NCBI GenBank assembly: GCA_029255685.2
Contig: CM055312.2
Span: 53,416,202 to 53,480,201, forward strand
Length of the DNA: 64,000 nucleotides
Direction: 5' to 3'
Origin: Silene conica
Taxonomy: Eukaryota > Streptophyta > Magnoliopsida > Caryophyllales > Caryophyllaceae
Notes under the pieces: generated by a model
Databases searched by the model: none
What the model was told of the DNA's origin: nothing
What the model saw: only the letters and a program-made list of their open reading frames with translations
Position numbers and translations under genes: made by a program
Part shown: positions 1-11,559 of the stretch, piece after piece
Layout: each line of letters starts with the position of its first letter
How positions within the stretch are numbered: position 1 is the first letter of the stretch

Positions 1-2058
1 TTTTTATTTGCTTATTTTTACTTTTGGTTAATAGTAGTAGGATGTGGGTTCATGTGGGTGGTTTTAGGGTGGTGCTTGGTGACCGGAGCACCACCACAAG
101 AGGGCTGATGTGGGTCGTGTATAACAAGGAAAACAGGGGTGCGTATTGGTGTGTGTGTGTCAACGTGTTGGTGAGGCTGTTTCAGGTGTTTTGAGGGGTG
201 TCGAGGCCTGGTTGTTTCCACCAGAGAGTCATGGGAAGTGAGTAGTGTTAGGTGGTGCGTAGGGTACGTGTTTGGTGGCTGGAGTCCCGGTGGCAGAGCG
301 GAGAACAGTGGTAGCGTCAAAACAGAGTATAAGGGGGCTGTTTGTGTTGCGTTTTTATAACGTCTATAGAGGAGGCTACAAGGGAAAAGACGAGTTTTAG
401 GGACCTCCTATGAGACCACCGTGGGTCAGTGGTGACCACTGTGGTGGCCAGTGGAGCAGTTGGGCCTGGTGGTGGAGGTGGAAGACGTGAGAAGAGAGAG
501 AGTTGAAGGGGCTGGAAACGGAATGAGTTTGGGTCGTGTGTGGGCTGGTTTAGGCAGTGATGGTGGCTGTTAGGGTAGCCTCGAGTGGTGGCCAGGTGGT
601 GGATGTTGTGGGTGGTAGTGTGGACTAGAGGTCATGACCCATCGTAGTGGTTATTGGTGGTCTGGTTGGTGGTAATAGTGGCGGGAAAAGAGATTATCGG
701 GGCTGTTTGGAGTCTGTTGCGTTGGGGCTGTTTATCCTTCGTTTTTTTTATACATTGTATCATGGTAATAAGAATGGGTGCTATTATTATTAGCTTTATT
801 ATTATTATCATTGTTATTATTCATTCTTGCCTATTATTATTATGGTTAGTATTGGTATTGTTATTATTATAAGTTTATTATTAGTATTTATTGTATTTGT
901 GGTTATTAATATTATTTGATTAAGTTATGTTTGATATTGTTAATAGTTCAAATTGTTTAGTTCATGTTTATTTAGTTGGGATCAATTAGTTTAATTAGTT
1001 GATCTGGTTTTGTTAATTTGTTTAAATAGTGTTGTGACGGTAATTTCAAGTAATCACCTAAGTAAGTTAATTGACTAGTCGTGCTTAATAGTCTCGTTAT
1101 GCATAATACATTATTTGGATAATTAAATTGATTAGTTGATATATTATATTGGTTTACGTAGTTATATTAGTTAGTAATTATGTATATTATTTTATTAGGT
1201 GTTGGGTATGTGATGGAATGATTTAACTCATTGGATGTTAGCGGCGTAATGGGATTAAATTGCTATCCAGGTAGGATACACTGACCTTATACTCTACGAT
1301 GTGTTATGAATGGATGTGGTATTGTGTGTTATGGATGCCGAATATGATTTATATGAGAATGATATGGGTTGGATTGATTGTGGATTATTGGTAATGGCAT
1401 GAGCATTTCATTATTTGATAGCATGATTGAATAATTATATCGTTGCATTCATGAGCATAGCATATGCATTGGTTACTGAGAAAGTTATGGTCAGATATTG
1501 TTCTGATATAAAGCCCAGGGTGGTTCTGCAGACCAGGCCTGGTGTCTTATCAGCTATTGAGCTGGTGTTCGGTGACGACCGATTATAGTCTGCCGCGAGG
1601 TTCGGTATGGCTTGGTGCAAGGGTATGAGTTTGAGTTTGCGATTGTGATTGAGCTCGAGCACATCATGGCATTTGCATATAATATTTGTTGCATTATTTA
1701 TTATTGTGTTATCCTACTCAACCGCGAGGTTGACAGTGTATTCGTGTACACCTACGATGATCCAGAATGTGGAGTAGATTCTACAGGTCAGAGACAGATG
1801 GACTAGAAGCTTGGGCAAGGAGAAAGACATGGCTTTGACCTACTTAGAATTAGATCACATACTTAGATGTTATCAGTTGTACTTTTATTCTTTGCGTAAT
1901 AGTTGTAATACCAAAAGTTTAAATTTAATCAGTTTTTATATAAAGTACTTTGGTTTGTTTACTTTGTTATTCACTACCTCGGACATTCCGAGATGGTAAC
2001 AGCTCTATTTATTTGAGAATGTTTTGCTAAAGGCTCTTAAATAAATGGAGGTGTTACA
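1..2058 (+). mobile_element. Element X: 5' LTR of a Tekay-like Ty3/gypsy element, left end outside window
   Basis: The right end is sharp: it finishes GGTGTTACA and is followed after three bases by a sequence matching the initiator-Met tRNA primer site. The last 400 bp align with the LTRs of elements G and F. Shared landmarks are the block around 1720-1745 (CAACC-GCGA-GGTTG stem, then TGTATTCGTG), the CTCGG/CCGAG stem at 1978-1992, and the tail CTTAAATAAATGGAGGTGTTACA. It also shares a G/T-rich first part and a TTA/ATT microsatellite near 780-880 with those LTRs. These similarities place it in the same lineage but a different family. ORFs within it are short and low-complexity and I do not believe they are genes. 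Confidence 0.8.
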
Positions 2059-2061
2059 AAG

Positions 2062-2073
2062 TGGTATCAGAGA
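2062..2073 (+). promoter_or_regulatory. Primer binding site of element X (tRNA-iMet type)
   Basis: TGGTATCAGAGA lies three bases after the LTR end and matches the usual plant initiator-Met primer site TGGTATCAGAGC in 11 of 12 positions. It shows that 1-2058 is a 5' LTR read on the plus strand, not a solo LTR. Confidence 0.8.
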
Positions 2074-2860
2074 GAACGATCCTCAGGCCCAATAACAAAT
2101 GAATAAAATTAATGAACATAGGAAGAGTCAAATAAAATGAACCCCAGGCTAGTAACTGTTAGGAGCCCCAGGATTGGGATGAGTTAGGGGACCCCTCAAA
2201 CCAAGCCACTGGCTCTTTCAGTCTAACTTGGTCACCCTTGAGAGATGTAGAGGGTGGGTAGTATAGAATAAAGGAAAAGACTCAATTTATATTGTATTAA
2301 CGTTTCCGCAGGGAAGGAACGCGGTAAGTTATAATGTGAAATATTGTTGGTAATGTGTATTGTGAAACACGAGGTTGATATCGAATGTTAATTGGGATAT
2401 ATATGATTTCAAGTATCGAGAACATGAAAATTGGAATATGAGTTTGAAATATAAGCTTGACTTGTATGATGATGTGCATTAGAAGAATACGACTGCTATT
2501 GAAATTTTGATTGACCTGAATGATTGAATTGAAAATTTCAGATAATGGATGTATATTTATCGAACAATAATTCGGAATGATATGATCATATGATTTTGGT
2601 GTTTCGAAATGTCTATATGATATCTGGTTATTAAATGACTATCGTAACTATGTAATATATTGTTCGGTATTTGAATAAGAATGATCAGATTTATATGTTA
2701 TATTAATCCATGTCTGGTAATATGCATGCGGTTATATGATCCCTGAACCCTTCGATAAGAATATAGTAAACTGATGTGTGTAATGAGTTGATGATAAGTA
2801 GTGCCTTAGTGATTTCCAGGATATACCTACGTACTTAAATAAGTTGTGATCGTTATGGTG
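2074..2860 (+). other. 5' leader of element X, no coding region reached
   Basis: This aligns patchily with the leader of element G (47401-47926): GAACGATCCTCAGGCC, AAATGAACCCC, CTGTTAGGAGC, and ATGCGGTTATRTGATCCCTGA near 2725. In G the gag ATG follows this point. Here the expected gag does not appear; AT-rich sequence without ORFs follows instead. The right limit is approximate, where similarity to G fades. Either X is a non-coding derivative or it is truncated by element W. Confidence 0.6.
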
Positions 2861-5800
2861 GTAGAAACTAATGCATTGTTTATACGTATATAACTAATGA
2901 GTTATTTAGTTGACTCTACTTTTTAGCTTCGCAATCTTACCGTTTTCTAGATGTCATTTTCGGTTTGAAATAATGAATACATGTTAATATGGTGCAATGT
3001 GATTCCAATGCTTCAAATGATATGTCAACATGTTTTGGGAGAAGAATGGTTGTATTTAAATGTGATTATGTAAAGTGATTTTTTTTTTTTTTTTGGAACA
3101 AAATTTTTGATAAATTTCCAGAATCTTACCTTGTTTGTAGGGCAGCCATTTAAAATGTGTTATCTATATGATTGTGAAAATTTTATGTGTGGTAACCTTC
3201 TAATTTCGCTTTCCAATGCTTTTTATTTCATGATAAAACGACTTATATTTTGCGAGAAATAAATATTTTAGTCGACAGTGGTCACATTGTTACTGCCCAG
3301 TTCTGTTTTGACCCCTGTTTGTGCAAATGGAACCATTTAAAACTTATTTATTGTTTATGCATAATTCCAATTCAACTGTTTAGAAAATTCATTCACTTTT
3401 TCAAAATGATAAGCCACGTAAACTCTTAATGAGTCCTTATTTAATAGTGATTTTTGCAAGTTGTTCAAATTTCTGTCTAAGTGCTGTAAAGTTTTGTTCA
3501 GATCAATTGAATTGTAAAATTTGTTATAAATAATTTCCTTAAGATTTGCAATTGATTCTTTTTCCTATGATTAGTTAATTCCTTATGTTTTCTAAAAACT
3601 ATAATAGCTCTCAAAATAGCTAAACGGTTATTTAATTGTGATTTTGGAAGATACTGTGTGATGTGTGATTGATGAAATGTGAAAGTTTTAAATATGAAAG
3701 TTTAATCAGATATGAATTCAGTAATGTAAATCATGTAATATTCTGGTATGGCGTTAGTAGTATGTACGATAGACATATGATATGAATATGAATGTTATTA
3801 TATGATAATATAACCCTGTTATTTCGTTGAGTTTTATACAAAGTAGTTTCAACTATACAGGCGTTATTGCTTTCTATTGTTATGACCTCAAATAATTATG
3901 TGGTGTTCATATGTAATGTTAAAATAATGTTCATCAGGAAAGAGTCTGGACACATGGTAAAATGAATTAACTGGTAAATTTATTAGCAGGATATCGCAAT
4001 CTAATTGTTATAATTAATGGTGATTATTTGAACAATGTGAATTCTGTTGATTATCTTTCATATATATATATCAATGGTATATCTTTGTCTAGTCCCTTGC
4101 GACAATAGCCCCTATAACTTCTCCATGTATATTGTTATGCCACAAAGTGATTTGCATAATGTTATGTTTAAAATCTGATCGCAGTCTATTGAATTAAATA
4201 GTGGCATGATTAAGTTCATAAATCATATGTTTTGATGAATTTCCTCTTGCATGGTTGTGTTGGATGATACTTTAATTGTGGAAATACATTAAGGATTGTA
4301 TTGTTAAGTGAGGTTATGATCATTGAGGATGGTTAGTTTGATAGTCTTTCAAGTTCATAGTGCTTTGTTTACATTGTTTATTTCATAAAGTTTCAGCACC
4401 TTGACAAATCTGTCCATTGTCTTGTACAATTTATTTCGACATCTTAGATTATCCTTCTTTGAAAATGTTGAGAATATACCCCTGTTTATTTTAAGTGTAG
4501 AGTCTACCTCTAAAATTTCGTAATTTTCTTGAATGTCGTTTGTTCACAATAAATTATTTACGAACATTGCGCTGAAATACTCGCAGAACGGACAATAGCT
4601 CAAAGATTATTTCGAAAACCATTTTTATACTTTGAAACTATTCTGGTCCTTTTCAATAACTAAACTTTGAAGAGTTTAGATGATGTTAGGAGTTTACTTT
4701 GCCCAAAAATGATTTGTTAAACCCGATTTATGAAGCAATATTTTTAATGCGACAATTTCTGACATACTGTAAAGATCATATTATAAACCCCTATTAAGTT
4801 CGTCTTTTAAAAATGGTTATTTGATGAAAATTGTAGCTAAAAGTCTTATTAATCCGACCCAACTGGCCTTGTATCATTTCAATTTTATTTGAATTAATTA
4901 TGAAATTTACGGCAGAGGACAGCTGAAATGCAAAACGCTTTTAAGACTTATGTTTTATTAATCAGTTCCGTTTATTCTTCTCCCGTATGGAATGGACTTA
5001 AGTGTTGTCTTATTTATCGATTGTTGGTTCTTGTATGTAAATGAGTTGGTTAACGGTTATGTTAGCTTAAATTGTATTTTGATGACGTTTATGTTATCTT
5101 AAGATGAGTGGGTGACGGTTATGTTGTCTCGCTTGTGTTTAGGTGACGGTTATGTCATCCTAAATTGTGTTGGTAACGGTTATGTTACCTTGGTTGTGAA
5201 TAGATAGCGGTGATACGATTTTTGTATCACTGTAATGAACAAACGCGACTCCTGTTATGGGATTTTATCTAACTATGTTCGGGATTGGTCGGTGTCCGTG
5301 GTTATGCGGCCCGGTCCCCGTGTGTCGTTCAGTGTAGGTTATTACATCGAGAGGTCTGGCCAGGTCTTAGGCATATAGTTGTCGATTATGCGCTATACAT
5401 AGTATCTGGATGACGTGGTTATGCGCTCCGGTAGCTAGGGCGCGGTTATACGCCCTAGCCTGTTAGTGGAGCGGTTATACTCCCTGATTGTCAGTTGTAG
5501 CGGTTATGCTACCTGACGGCGTTCATTCTATTCTTGGTTGTTGTTGTTGTTTGTGTGATTGGACATGCTATCAAGTGTTGGTCTCTGAGTCGATCACCTG
5601 GTTGTTTACCTGATTTTGTGTATCATGCTTTGATATTTCTCATATTCACATGTACTACTCCATATACAATATGTTCTTATTGTTACCTATTTGTGTTTTG
5701 ACGTAAAGTGGCTGGGAGAACCCTGAGTTACTCCCCACTGACTGTGGCGTTCATGTTTCATGAATAATGTAGGTTGGTGCTGTTTGGGGGAAGACGTGTG

Positions 5801-6060
5801 GCTAGCGAGCATTGTTGATCATTCGACAATTACCCTTACTCTTAGTTTAGATTTAATTCATGTTGTTATTATGGGATACCTCATCCCTCGTTTATTTAAG
5901 TATTCGTGTATAATTCATACTTTATTAGTTTTGGTCTTCCGCTTGTTGTTTTGATATTCCGCGAAAACGTTTTACTAAATATGTCGAAAAGTTTTTAAAA
6001 GTATCGTATTTCCGCTGCAAATTACTTGTTTATTTTTATGCTATATCGCGGGGTGTCACA
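2861..6060 (+). mobile_element. Element W: LTR-like block of a second gypsy family, ending at 6060 inside element A gag
   Basis: The right end GGGGTGTCACA resembles the GGGTGTTACA ends of X, G and F, and coding sequence of element A begins immediately after it at 6061, so 6060 is an insertion boundary. The block is AT-rich with no believable ORF. It contains a T run at 3079-3094 and an array of GGTTAT-loop hairpins at 5049-5516. A module at 5705-5830 sits where the G and F LTRs have their own conserved block. I could not find the left LTR end, and a TSD cannot be tested because the left flank is missing. It could be one long LTR, or an LTR plus other non-coding sequence. Confidence 0.5.
5049..5516 (+). 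repeat. Array of about ten short hairpins with GGTTAT loop and covarying stems
   Basis: Successive units keep the loop GGTTAT (once GTTTAT, sometimes flanked to CGGTTATA) while the two stem arms change together. Examples: 5049-5066 GTTAAC/GTTAGC; 5081-5098 GATGAC/GTTATC; 5111-5128 GGTGAC/GTTGTC; 5142-5159 GGTGAC/GTCATC; 5172-5189 GGTAAC/GTTACC; 5294-5311 GTCCGT/GCGGCC; 5434-5459 GCTAGGGCG/CGCCCTAGC; 5468-5483 GGAG/CTCC; 5497-5512 GTAGC/GCTAC. Some pairs are G-U wobbles, and the unit at 5417 is weak. A different perfect hairpin, GTGATAC/GTATCAC, lies at 5210-5230. The function is unknown. Confidence 0.75.
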
Positions 6061-6488
6061 TTTTTCCTTATTCAGGGCAAACTATTACATGAATGACATG
6101 AAGAAAAGTCCTCATAAGCTAAACTCCCTTCTCGTGCAGACCGAGAAGGATCTTAAATAGAGTGGGAGCATGAAGCAAGACGTTCTCATGATTGCAAAGA
6201 AGGGAAAGGGTAGGGGAAAAGCTCAAGCAGAGCTAACAATAGCTAAGCATCCTAAATTCAAAAGGGCCGGATTTAAGAGTGGGCCTGGTGAGACAAGTAG
6301 CTCACAAGGCAAGACAAAGGGCAAAGACGGTGACATTGAGTGCCACCATTGCCACAAGACTGGGCATTGGAGGCGGAACTGTCCAGTGTACCGTGAAGAC
6401 ATAACAGCAGGCCGTGTCACTCCTGTTGGTATGTCATCTTATATTCATATGATTGAGATTAACCATGCAAGTTTCGAAACTTGGGTAC
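6061..6488 (+). pseudogene. gag: Element A gag, C-terminal fragment with nucleocapsid zinc knuckle
   Basis: The fragment starts mid-gag in the stretch matching FRANYYMND of element C, so the capsid N-terminus was separated by the insertion ending at 6060. An in-frame TAG near 6158 interrupts it just before the basic linker. Downstream is an open stretch from 6170 with a KGKGRGK-type basic region. A perfect C-X2-C-X4-H-X4-C knuckle (CHHC...GH...C) follows at about residues 59-72. Next comes the conserved IHMIEINHAS segment that leads into the protease in this lineage. The frame runs into the element B LTR after 6488 and stops in foreign sequence. It packages element RNA in functional relatives; here it is dead. 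Confidence 0.85.
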
Positions 6489-7741
6489 TTTGGGAAATGT
6501 GTCCTCAGCAATAGTGCGATCACGTAATTAAATCTCATGACGAGAATGCGCAAGGGATGATATGATTTATATTAGTCAACTGACCAACATTAATCGGTAA
6601 TGATTGGCTAGCTAGAGTTTGACATTACTGTCGTATGACGGTGGTGGTCAGTTGATCCCTTTAGGTCACACCTTTAGGACAATTCCCTTAATTGATAAAG
6701 TGATCAAACGTATATTGATACGATTTGATCATATTCCTTAAACCCGTATATCGGGAAATCAGAGGTTCAATCTTATGGTAAGATTTATGTTTAAAATTGA
6801 AATGTGTGAATTGTTAAACAGTAAACGATATTTTATTATATCGTTATTAGAATGAATCGGGTTGAAATTAATACAAAGGTTGTAAATCGTATTGACGATA
6901 AATAATCATTTTACAATTGTGATTTCGAATTACTTGTAAATTAATAAATGTGATTTATTTAATTATGTACAATATTTATAAGATAAATATCTATATGTTT
7001 TAAATGTTCTAAAACATAATTTTATTAATTAGTGACATATAAGATGTCACACTTTGTACAAATTATAAGATTGACAAATTGTAAAATGAAATCCATTTTA
7101 TGGATTAAATGGGACGGCTAGGTGGAGATGGTGGTGTGGTTAATTAGTGTGTTAAATACACTATAATCATTAGGTTTAGACATATGCCTTGAGAACACTA
7201 ACCTAGAGCCACCCTAGCAACTTAGAAAAGAGGAAATGTTCCCTCTTGCTTCTCCCCATACCCGGCCTCACCTCAACCCAAGCATCACCCTTTAAATGTG
7301 TGAGATACTCACAAATTCATTCTATCCCTAATGCTTGTGAAATTTTCTAAGTATAAGAAAACAATACAACACAAAACCTCTAATATTATTATTGTGAAAT
7401 AATAATAAAAATACTAATAATACTAAGATATAATATTAGTATTGATATTCTAATTAGAGAGATTAGAATATTTTAAGGAATAATCGATTTCTAGTCTAGC
7501 ATATACAAGATTTCGGTTCATTAAGGGATTGTCTTGGTGCATCTTGGAGGAGGTGTTCTTGTTGAACATTGGAGGATCATCCTTGCTAGCATTAGGACCG
7601 AGTGTAAGGACTCGATTTCTCTTCTATTTCCGCATAATTAAGCATGCATAAGATCATAATAATATGTTAATTAAAATGTTAATTAAAGGATTATGTTAGT
7701 ATGACTAAATATTTAGTTTATGAGTAACTAAAAACCCATCA
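6489..7741 (+). repeat. Element B 5' LTR
   Basis: 1253 bp. The 3' LTR begins TGTTGGGAAATG; this copy begins TTTGGGAAATG, having lost the second base of the terminal TG. It ends ACCCATCA. About 20 substitutions, a 4-bp indel (AATAATCATTTTACAATTG against AATAATCATTAATTG) and a 1-bp indel separate it from its partner. This is the most diverged LTR pair in the window. Confidence 0.92.
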
Positions 7742-7743
7742 AT

Positions 7744-7755
7744 TGGTATCAGAGC
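7744..7755 (+). promoter_or_regulatory. Element B primer binding site (tRNA-iMet)
   Basis: TGGTATCAGAGC, a perfect match to the initiator-Met primer site, lies two bases after the LTR end. Confidence 0.92.
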
Positions 7756-10180
7756 AATAGGTTGTTTGCATGCTTTCCGTTTACGTTTTTACGGAGTTAT
7801 AGTGATAACAAAATAAAATTTGGTTTTTTCGTTTAATATATGATATGCACGGAATTTTTAGCATGAATACCTACTGTTTTCTAAAATGTTTTTAGAATAT
7901 TTGGAATATATTTTGCATGAATATTGTTCATTGGTATTTTATTTTTCGGTTTTAATGTTTTTAATGGTTAAATATGTTTATTTTTGGGAAAACTAGTTAT
8001 AATAAGCTTCTGGCCGAGATTTTTCAGTATGTTATCACATGTATATCCTATGTTATGAATATTAATTTTCGTAAATTATGGACTTATAAAACGTGTGATA
8101 TGAATTTTAAGGGTTAAAATGCAATAAGATGAATAAAAATGGGTTAAAATAGTTATATTATGAGTTTGACTATAAAAATTTATGAGTATATCACATGCAA
8201 TATTTAAAATATATGTTGAATTTTCCAGAAATTTATCTCAAATATTGCAATATTATAGATTTTTAATGTAAAAATCGGGTAATTAGTGACATAATTTCGA
8301 CTTTAATAGTTTAAGTTGGAATTTGGCCATAAAAATTTAACACGATGTCATATATATTATTTCCAGCATGTATAAAAATTTCTAGATTTTTATCTTATTT
8401 TATGCTTGAGAAATAATTTTAAAGGTTAAAATCGTACGATATATGACGAAAATCGTTAAAATTTGCAAAAGTTGTTAAAATGGCCGGAAAATTTAAACCA
8501 TATTAGTCATATATGATATGTTCATCATGAAAATATTCTTGGGAGCCAAAATTTTCAGATTTGATTTAATTTTAATTTGTTAAAAGTTGCATTTAAAATT
8601 GAATTAAAAGAGTCATTTTCATTAAAAATTTCGGCTATAGGGCAATGTGCCATTTAATTTTCTGTCCATTTTATGTTCTTAAAGTATTTTTGAAAGTGTA
8701 AAAATTTTATTAGTATTTTATTTGCATTTATGGAGTTAATTATTTAATTTTCCGACTTAAAATGCTAGTTTTACGTCTTTTTTACGATATAATGTTAAAA
8801 CCGTATAAATGCTAATAATTTTAAGGTTCTGGAATTATAAGAACATTCTGGAATTTTCAAAACTTGAATTTTGAATTTTTCGAAATTTTTTATGACTCTT
8901 TTGGATTTTTATATTATTTTTCCCGTAAAACCGAGTAATACCGAACAATATTAAAATATGTTAAGTTAAGTCATGTTCATAGTTTGAGTAAGACTAAATT
9001 TTGAAACCTATATGAGTTGGGATGATTAACTTAAGGATGAATACCGATTCATATTATGCATAGTGTTGTTAAACGTTAAGCCACGCGATTCCATAAACCG
9101 AGGTATACGATAACTATTTATTTAAATAGGACGATTTGGTTTAGGATTTGCATGTTAGTTCATATATTCATAAGCATTGCATATTTTAATTATGAATGTC
9201 ATGATTTTATTTACGTAATTTTGGGAATTATGTAATTTACTTAGTATGGCCTTAGTTTTTTAAATCGGTATTTCCCGTAATGTAAGGGGTTACCGATTGG
9301 GTTGTAATTTTGTGATCTCGTATCACCCAATTGTAATTTTTTTCTATTTTATAATGTATAAAGTAGACTAGAAAAGTTGTAATTTTGTAAAATCCGGAGT
9401 TCCTTGAAGACGGTGCCATTCGGAAAGGAGTTCCGACAAGACGGTGTTTACCTCGAAGTGCGTGCCGCGTGAAGTTCAAGGGACCAAAGGAGTTGGTTTC
9501 CGAATTTTTACTTTTATTATTTCTTTTCTAGGAAAGGCCATACCAGGGTTTACTTTTATGCTTTTATTTTGCTTTTATATGTTTGCATGCATAGCCAAAT
9601 CGTCATATATCGTCTCATGCATTTCGATTTAGTCGACCTAGTCATTTATTTTATCGATAATTCACCGACTTAGTTCACTTAAACGGAGATAGATAACAAT
9701 TTGACTAGATCTCTTACATATAAATATTGAGACTTAGCCTTACCAAAAAGTACGGACCCATGAATCCCTTCTTCACAAGAACGTAGGCTCGGCTATACCG
9801 GGGTACTAAAATTGTCACGTTGGGTAAGTGGGGTAATAAGATTACACCTTAAAATTTGGTTGATCTCAACGAAAGTATTCGTAACCGTAGTTGCAATAAG
9901 TTCGGGCTAAAGACGATTTTTAGAAAATTGTTGACCGAGAGTTCTAAGGTAGAACCGATTAAAGGGTTAATCCACCAAATTATACCGATACGGGTTGAAT
10001 CGGCTACACCGTGCCCGGATTAGTATGGGTTTGGGTCTCGGGATTGTTTACTTAATTGGGTAAGAGATCATTAAGTAAATAACTAATCAACTTGTTTAAA
10101 GTTTTAGTTCAAATTATGAATTTTAAAATGATGTTGTTTTATTTCCTTCATTTTATTGTAGTTTATTTTCAACATCATCA
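7756..10180 (+). other. Element B long 5' leader, non-coding
   Basis: 2.4 kb of AT-rich sequence without a supported ORF. The second half aligns with the element D leader: AAGACGGTGCCATTCGGAAAGG near 9408, CACCGACTTAGTTCACTTAAA near 9664, and TTTACTTAATTGGGTAAGAGATC near 10047 (D: about 44364, 44625 and 55110). A T-rich stretch ending TTTTATTGTAG lies 25-45 bases before the gag ATG, in the same place as TTCCGTTTTGTAG in D. Confidence 0.75.
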
Positions 10181-10551
10181 ATGGCAACCAACGCTCCACC
10201 TCTCACTAACGTTTCATGGCTTCGATCTTTTATGGACCGTTGCAAACTCGATAAGCATGGTTCCAATTTTAAGGATTGGGATGCGCAATTACTTTTGGCC
10301 GCTCAAGGTGACGATAAGAGTCGTTACCTATCCGAAGCCGCTCCTCCCGCTCCGACCGCTCGTTCATCGGTCCAAAATCGTGAGGCCTATGAAGCCTACA
10401 TGAAAGAGTCCTCCGCTCTTAAAAATGTGCTCATCTTCTCCATGGAGCCGGATCTCCAAAGGAGTATGATTAAGTTGACCACATCATATGAGATATACAC
10501 CAAGCTTGCGACCATGTTTTCGCAAACTCCAAGGGTGATCCAATATGAGGC
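10181..10551 (+). CDS. gag: Element B gag, first part (capsid N-terminal half)
   Basis: ATG at 10181 opens the frame straight after the leader. Residues 1-123 include an SWLRSFMDRCKLD-type start, the NFKDWDAQL motif, and ALKNVLIFSME, all aligned with the capsid region of element C. Copia gag of this type forms the cytoplasmic virus-like particle. Element C is inserted after codon 123; GAGGC at 10547-10551 is the left TSD. Joining to 19069 restores the frame exactly with no stop, giving a 302-residue gag. This is striking because every other element here with coding sequence carries stops or frameshifts. The reading after 10551 is C LTR sequence and should be ignored. Confidence 0.9.
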
Positions 10552-11545
10552 TGTTGGGGCTAATGTCCTTGACAATTAAGTACAATGACTTATTAAATCT
10601 CTTTAAGGATCACAAGGGCATACTTCAGTATTATTACCAGTTGATCCACGTTTATCAATAACGGTTGGCTTGCTAGATAAGTTTGACGTTATTGTCATAC
10701 GGATGGCGGTGATCAACTGGTCCCTATACGTCACACCTATAGGACACGTTTGAGAGATGTGAAGGTATGAAAATACAGTCACATTTATGCCGAATACGAC
10801 TAAACAGTTAGTCAGAGGTATTGACTAATAAATTAGTTAATAAGATGTTGAGATTATTATTTAATACGGATTAAATAATTTTAGCTAATACGGATTACAT
10901 GATTAATTCGTAAATTAAATATAAACGGTTATATTTAATTAAATATTGTATTCGCGTATTAATATAAACAGTTATATTAATTTGGGTAATTATATAATAT
11001 CGTATTTTATCAGACCATTATTAATACATCGACTGCGTTAATATCTGATAACAAGTGTACGATTTATAATTAAAATCCCGCAAATAACTTATAGCTAAAT
11101 GGGTCGAATCACGAATTAGAATAAGGTAAGAGTGGAAAGCCCACTCTTACCCTACTCGAAAATCTCGGCCGTCTATACTACATAAGGAGAAGAATTCTCC
11201 TTATGTGAAACACTCTTGTTGCACTGTAAAACATAATCTCAAGAAAATTAGGGTTTGAGAGCATTTTTCTCCTATAACCCAGATCTCACATCTAAACTCA
11301 AAAGGCTCTCCCTATATTGCAAGGCAGTTGGAGAGGATTTCTAGCACACGCGGCAACGCCTCAATCTAAGTCTTGGGTGCAAGTTATAGGAGGGAATTTG
11401 CGTTAATTCCTGTTCTTAGGCCTTTCGCACAAGGACCAAAGGTTGTACTCCTTTTCATGTATTTTTATCTTATGACTATATTCACAACTGTAAATTTCAT
11501 TATAATCCTGCAAGTTTAGGGCGAATACATGCTTTATTCCCCACA
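10552..11545 (+). repeat. Element C 5' LTR
   Basis: 994 bp, TGTTGGGGCTAATG...CCCCACA. It holds four perfect hairpins. Two AT-rich ones are at 10913-10940 (12-bp stem, loop ACGG) and 10958-10981 (10-bp stem, loop ACAG). Two lie further 3': 11125-11151 (11-bp stem, loop AAAGC) and 11181-11205 (11-bp stem CATAAGGAGAA, loop GAA). Confidence 0.95.
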
Positions 11546-11547
11546 AG

Positions 11548-11559
11548 TGGTATCAGAGC
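11548..11559 (+). promoter_or_regulatory. Element C primer binding site (tRNA-iMet)
   Basis: TGGTATCAGAGC, perfect, two bases after the LTR end CACA. Confidence 0.95.

Noticed and set aside
654..872. Hydrophobic ORF that looks like a membrane peptide
   Set aside because: Its Ile/Leu/Val runs come from a TTA/ATT microsatellite in the X LTR.
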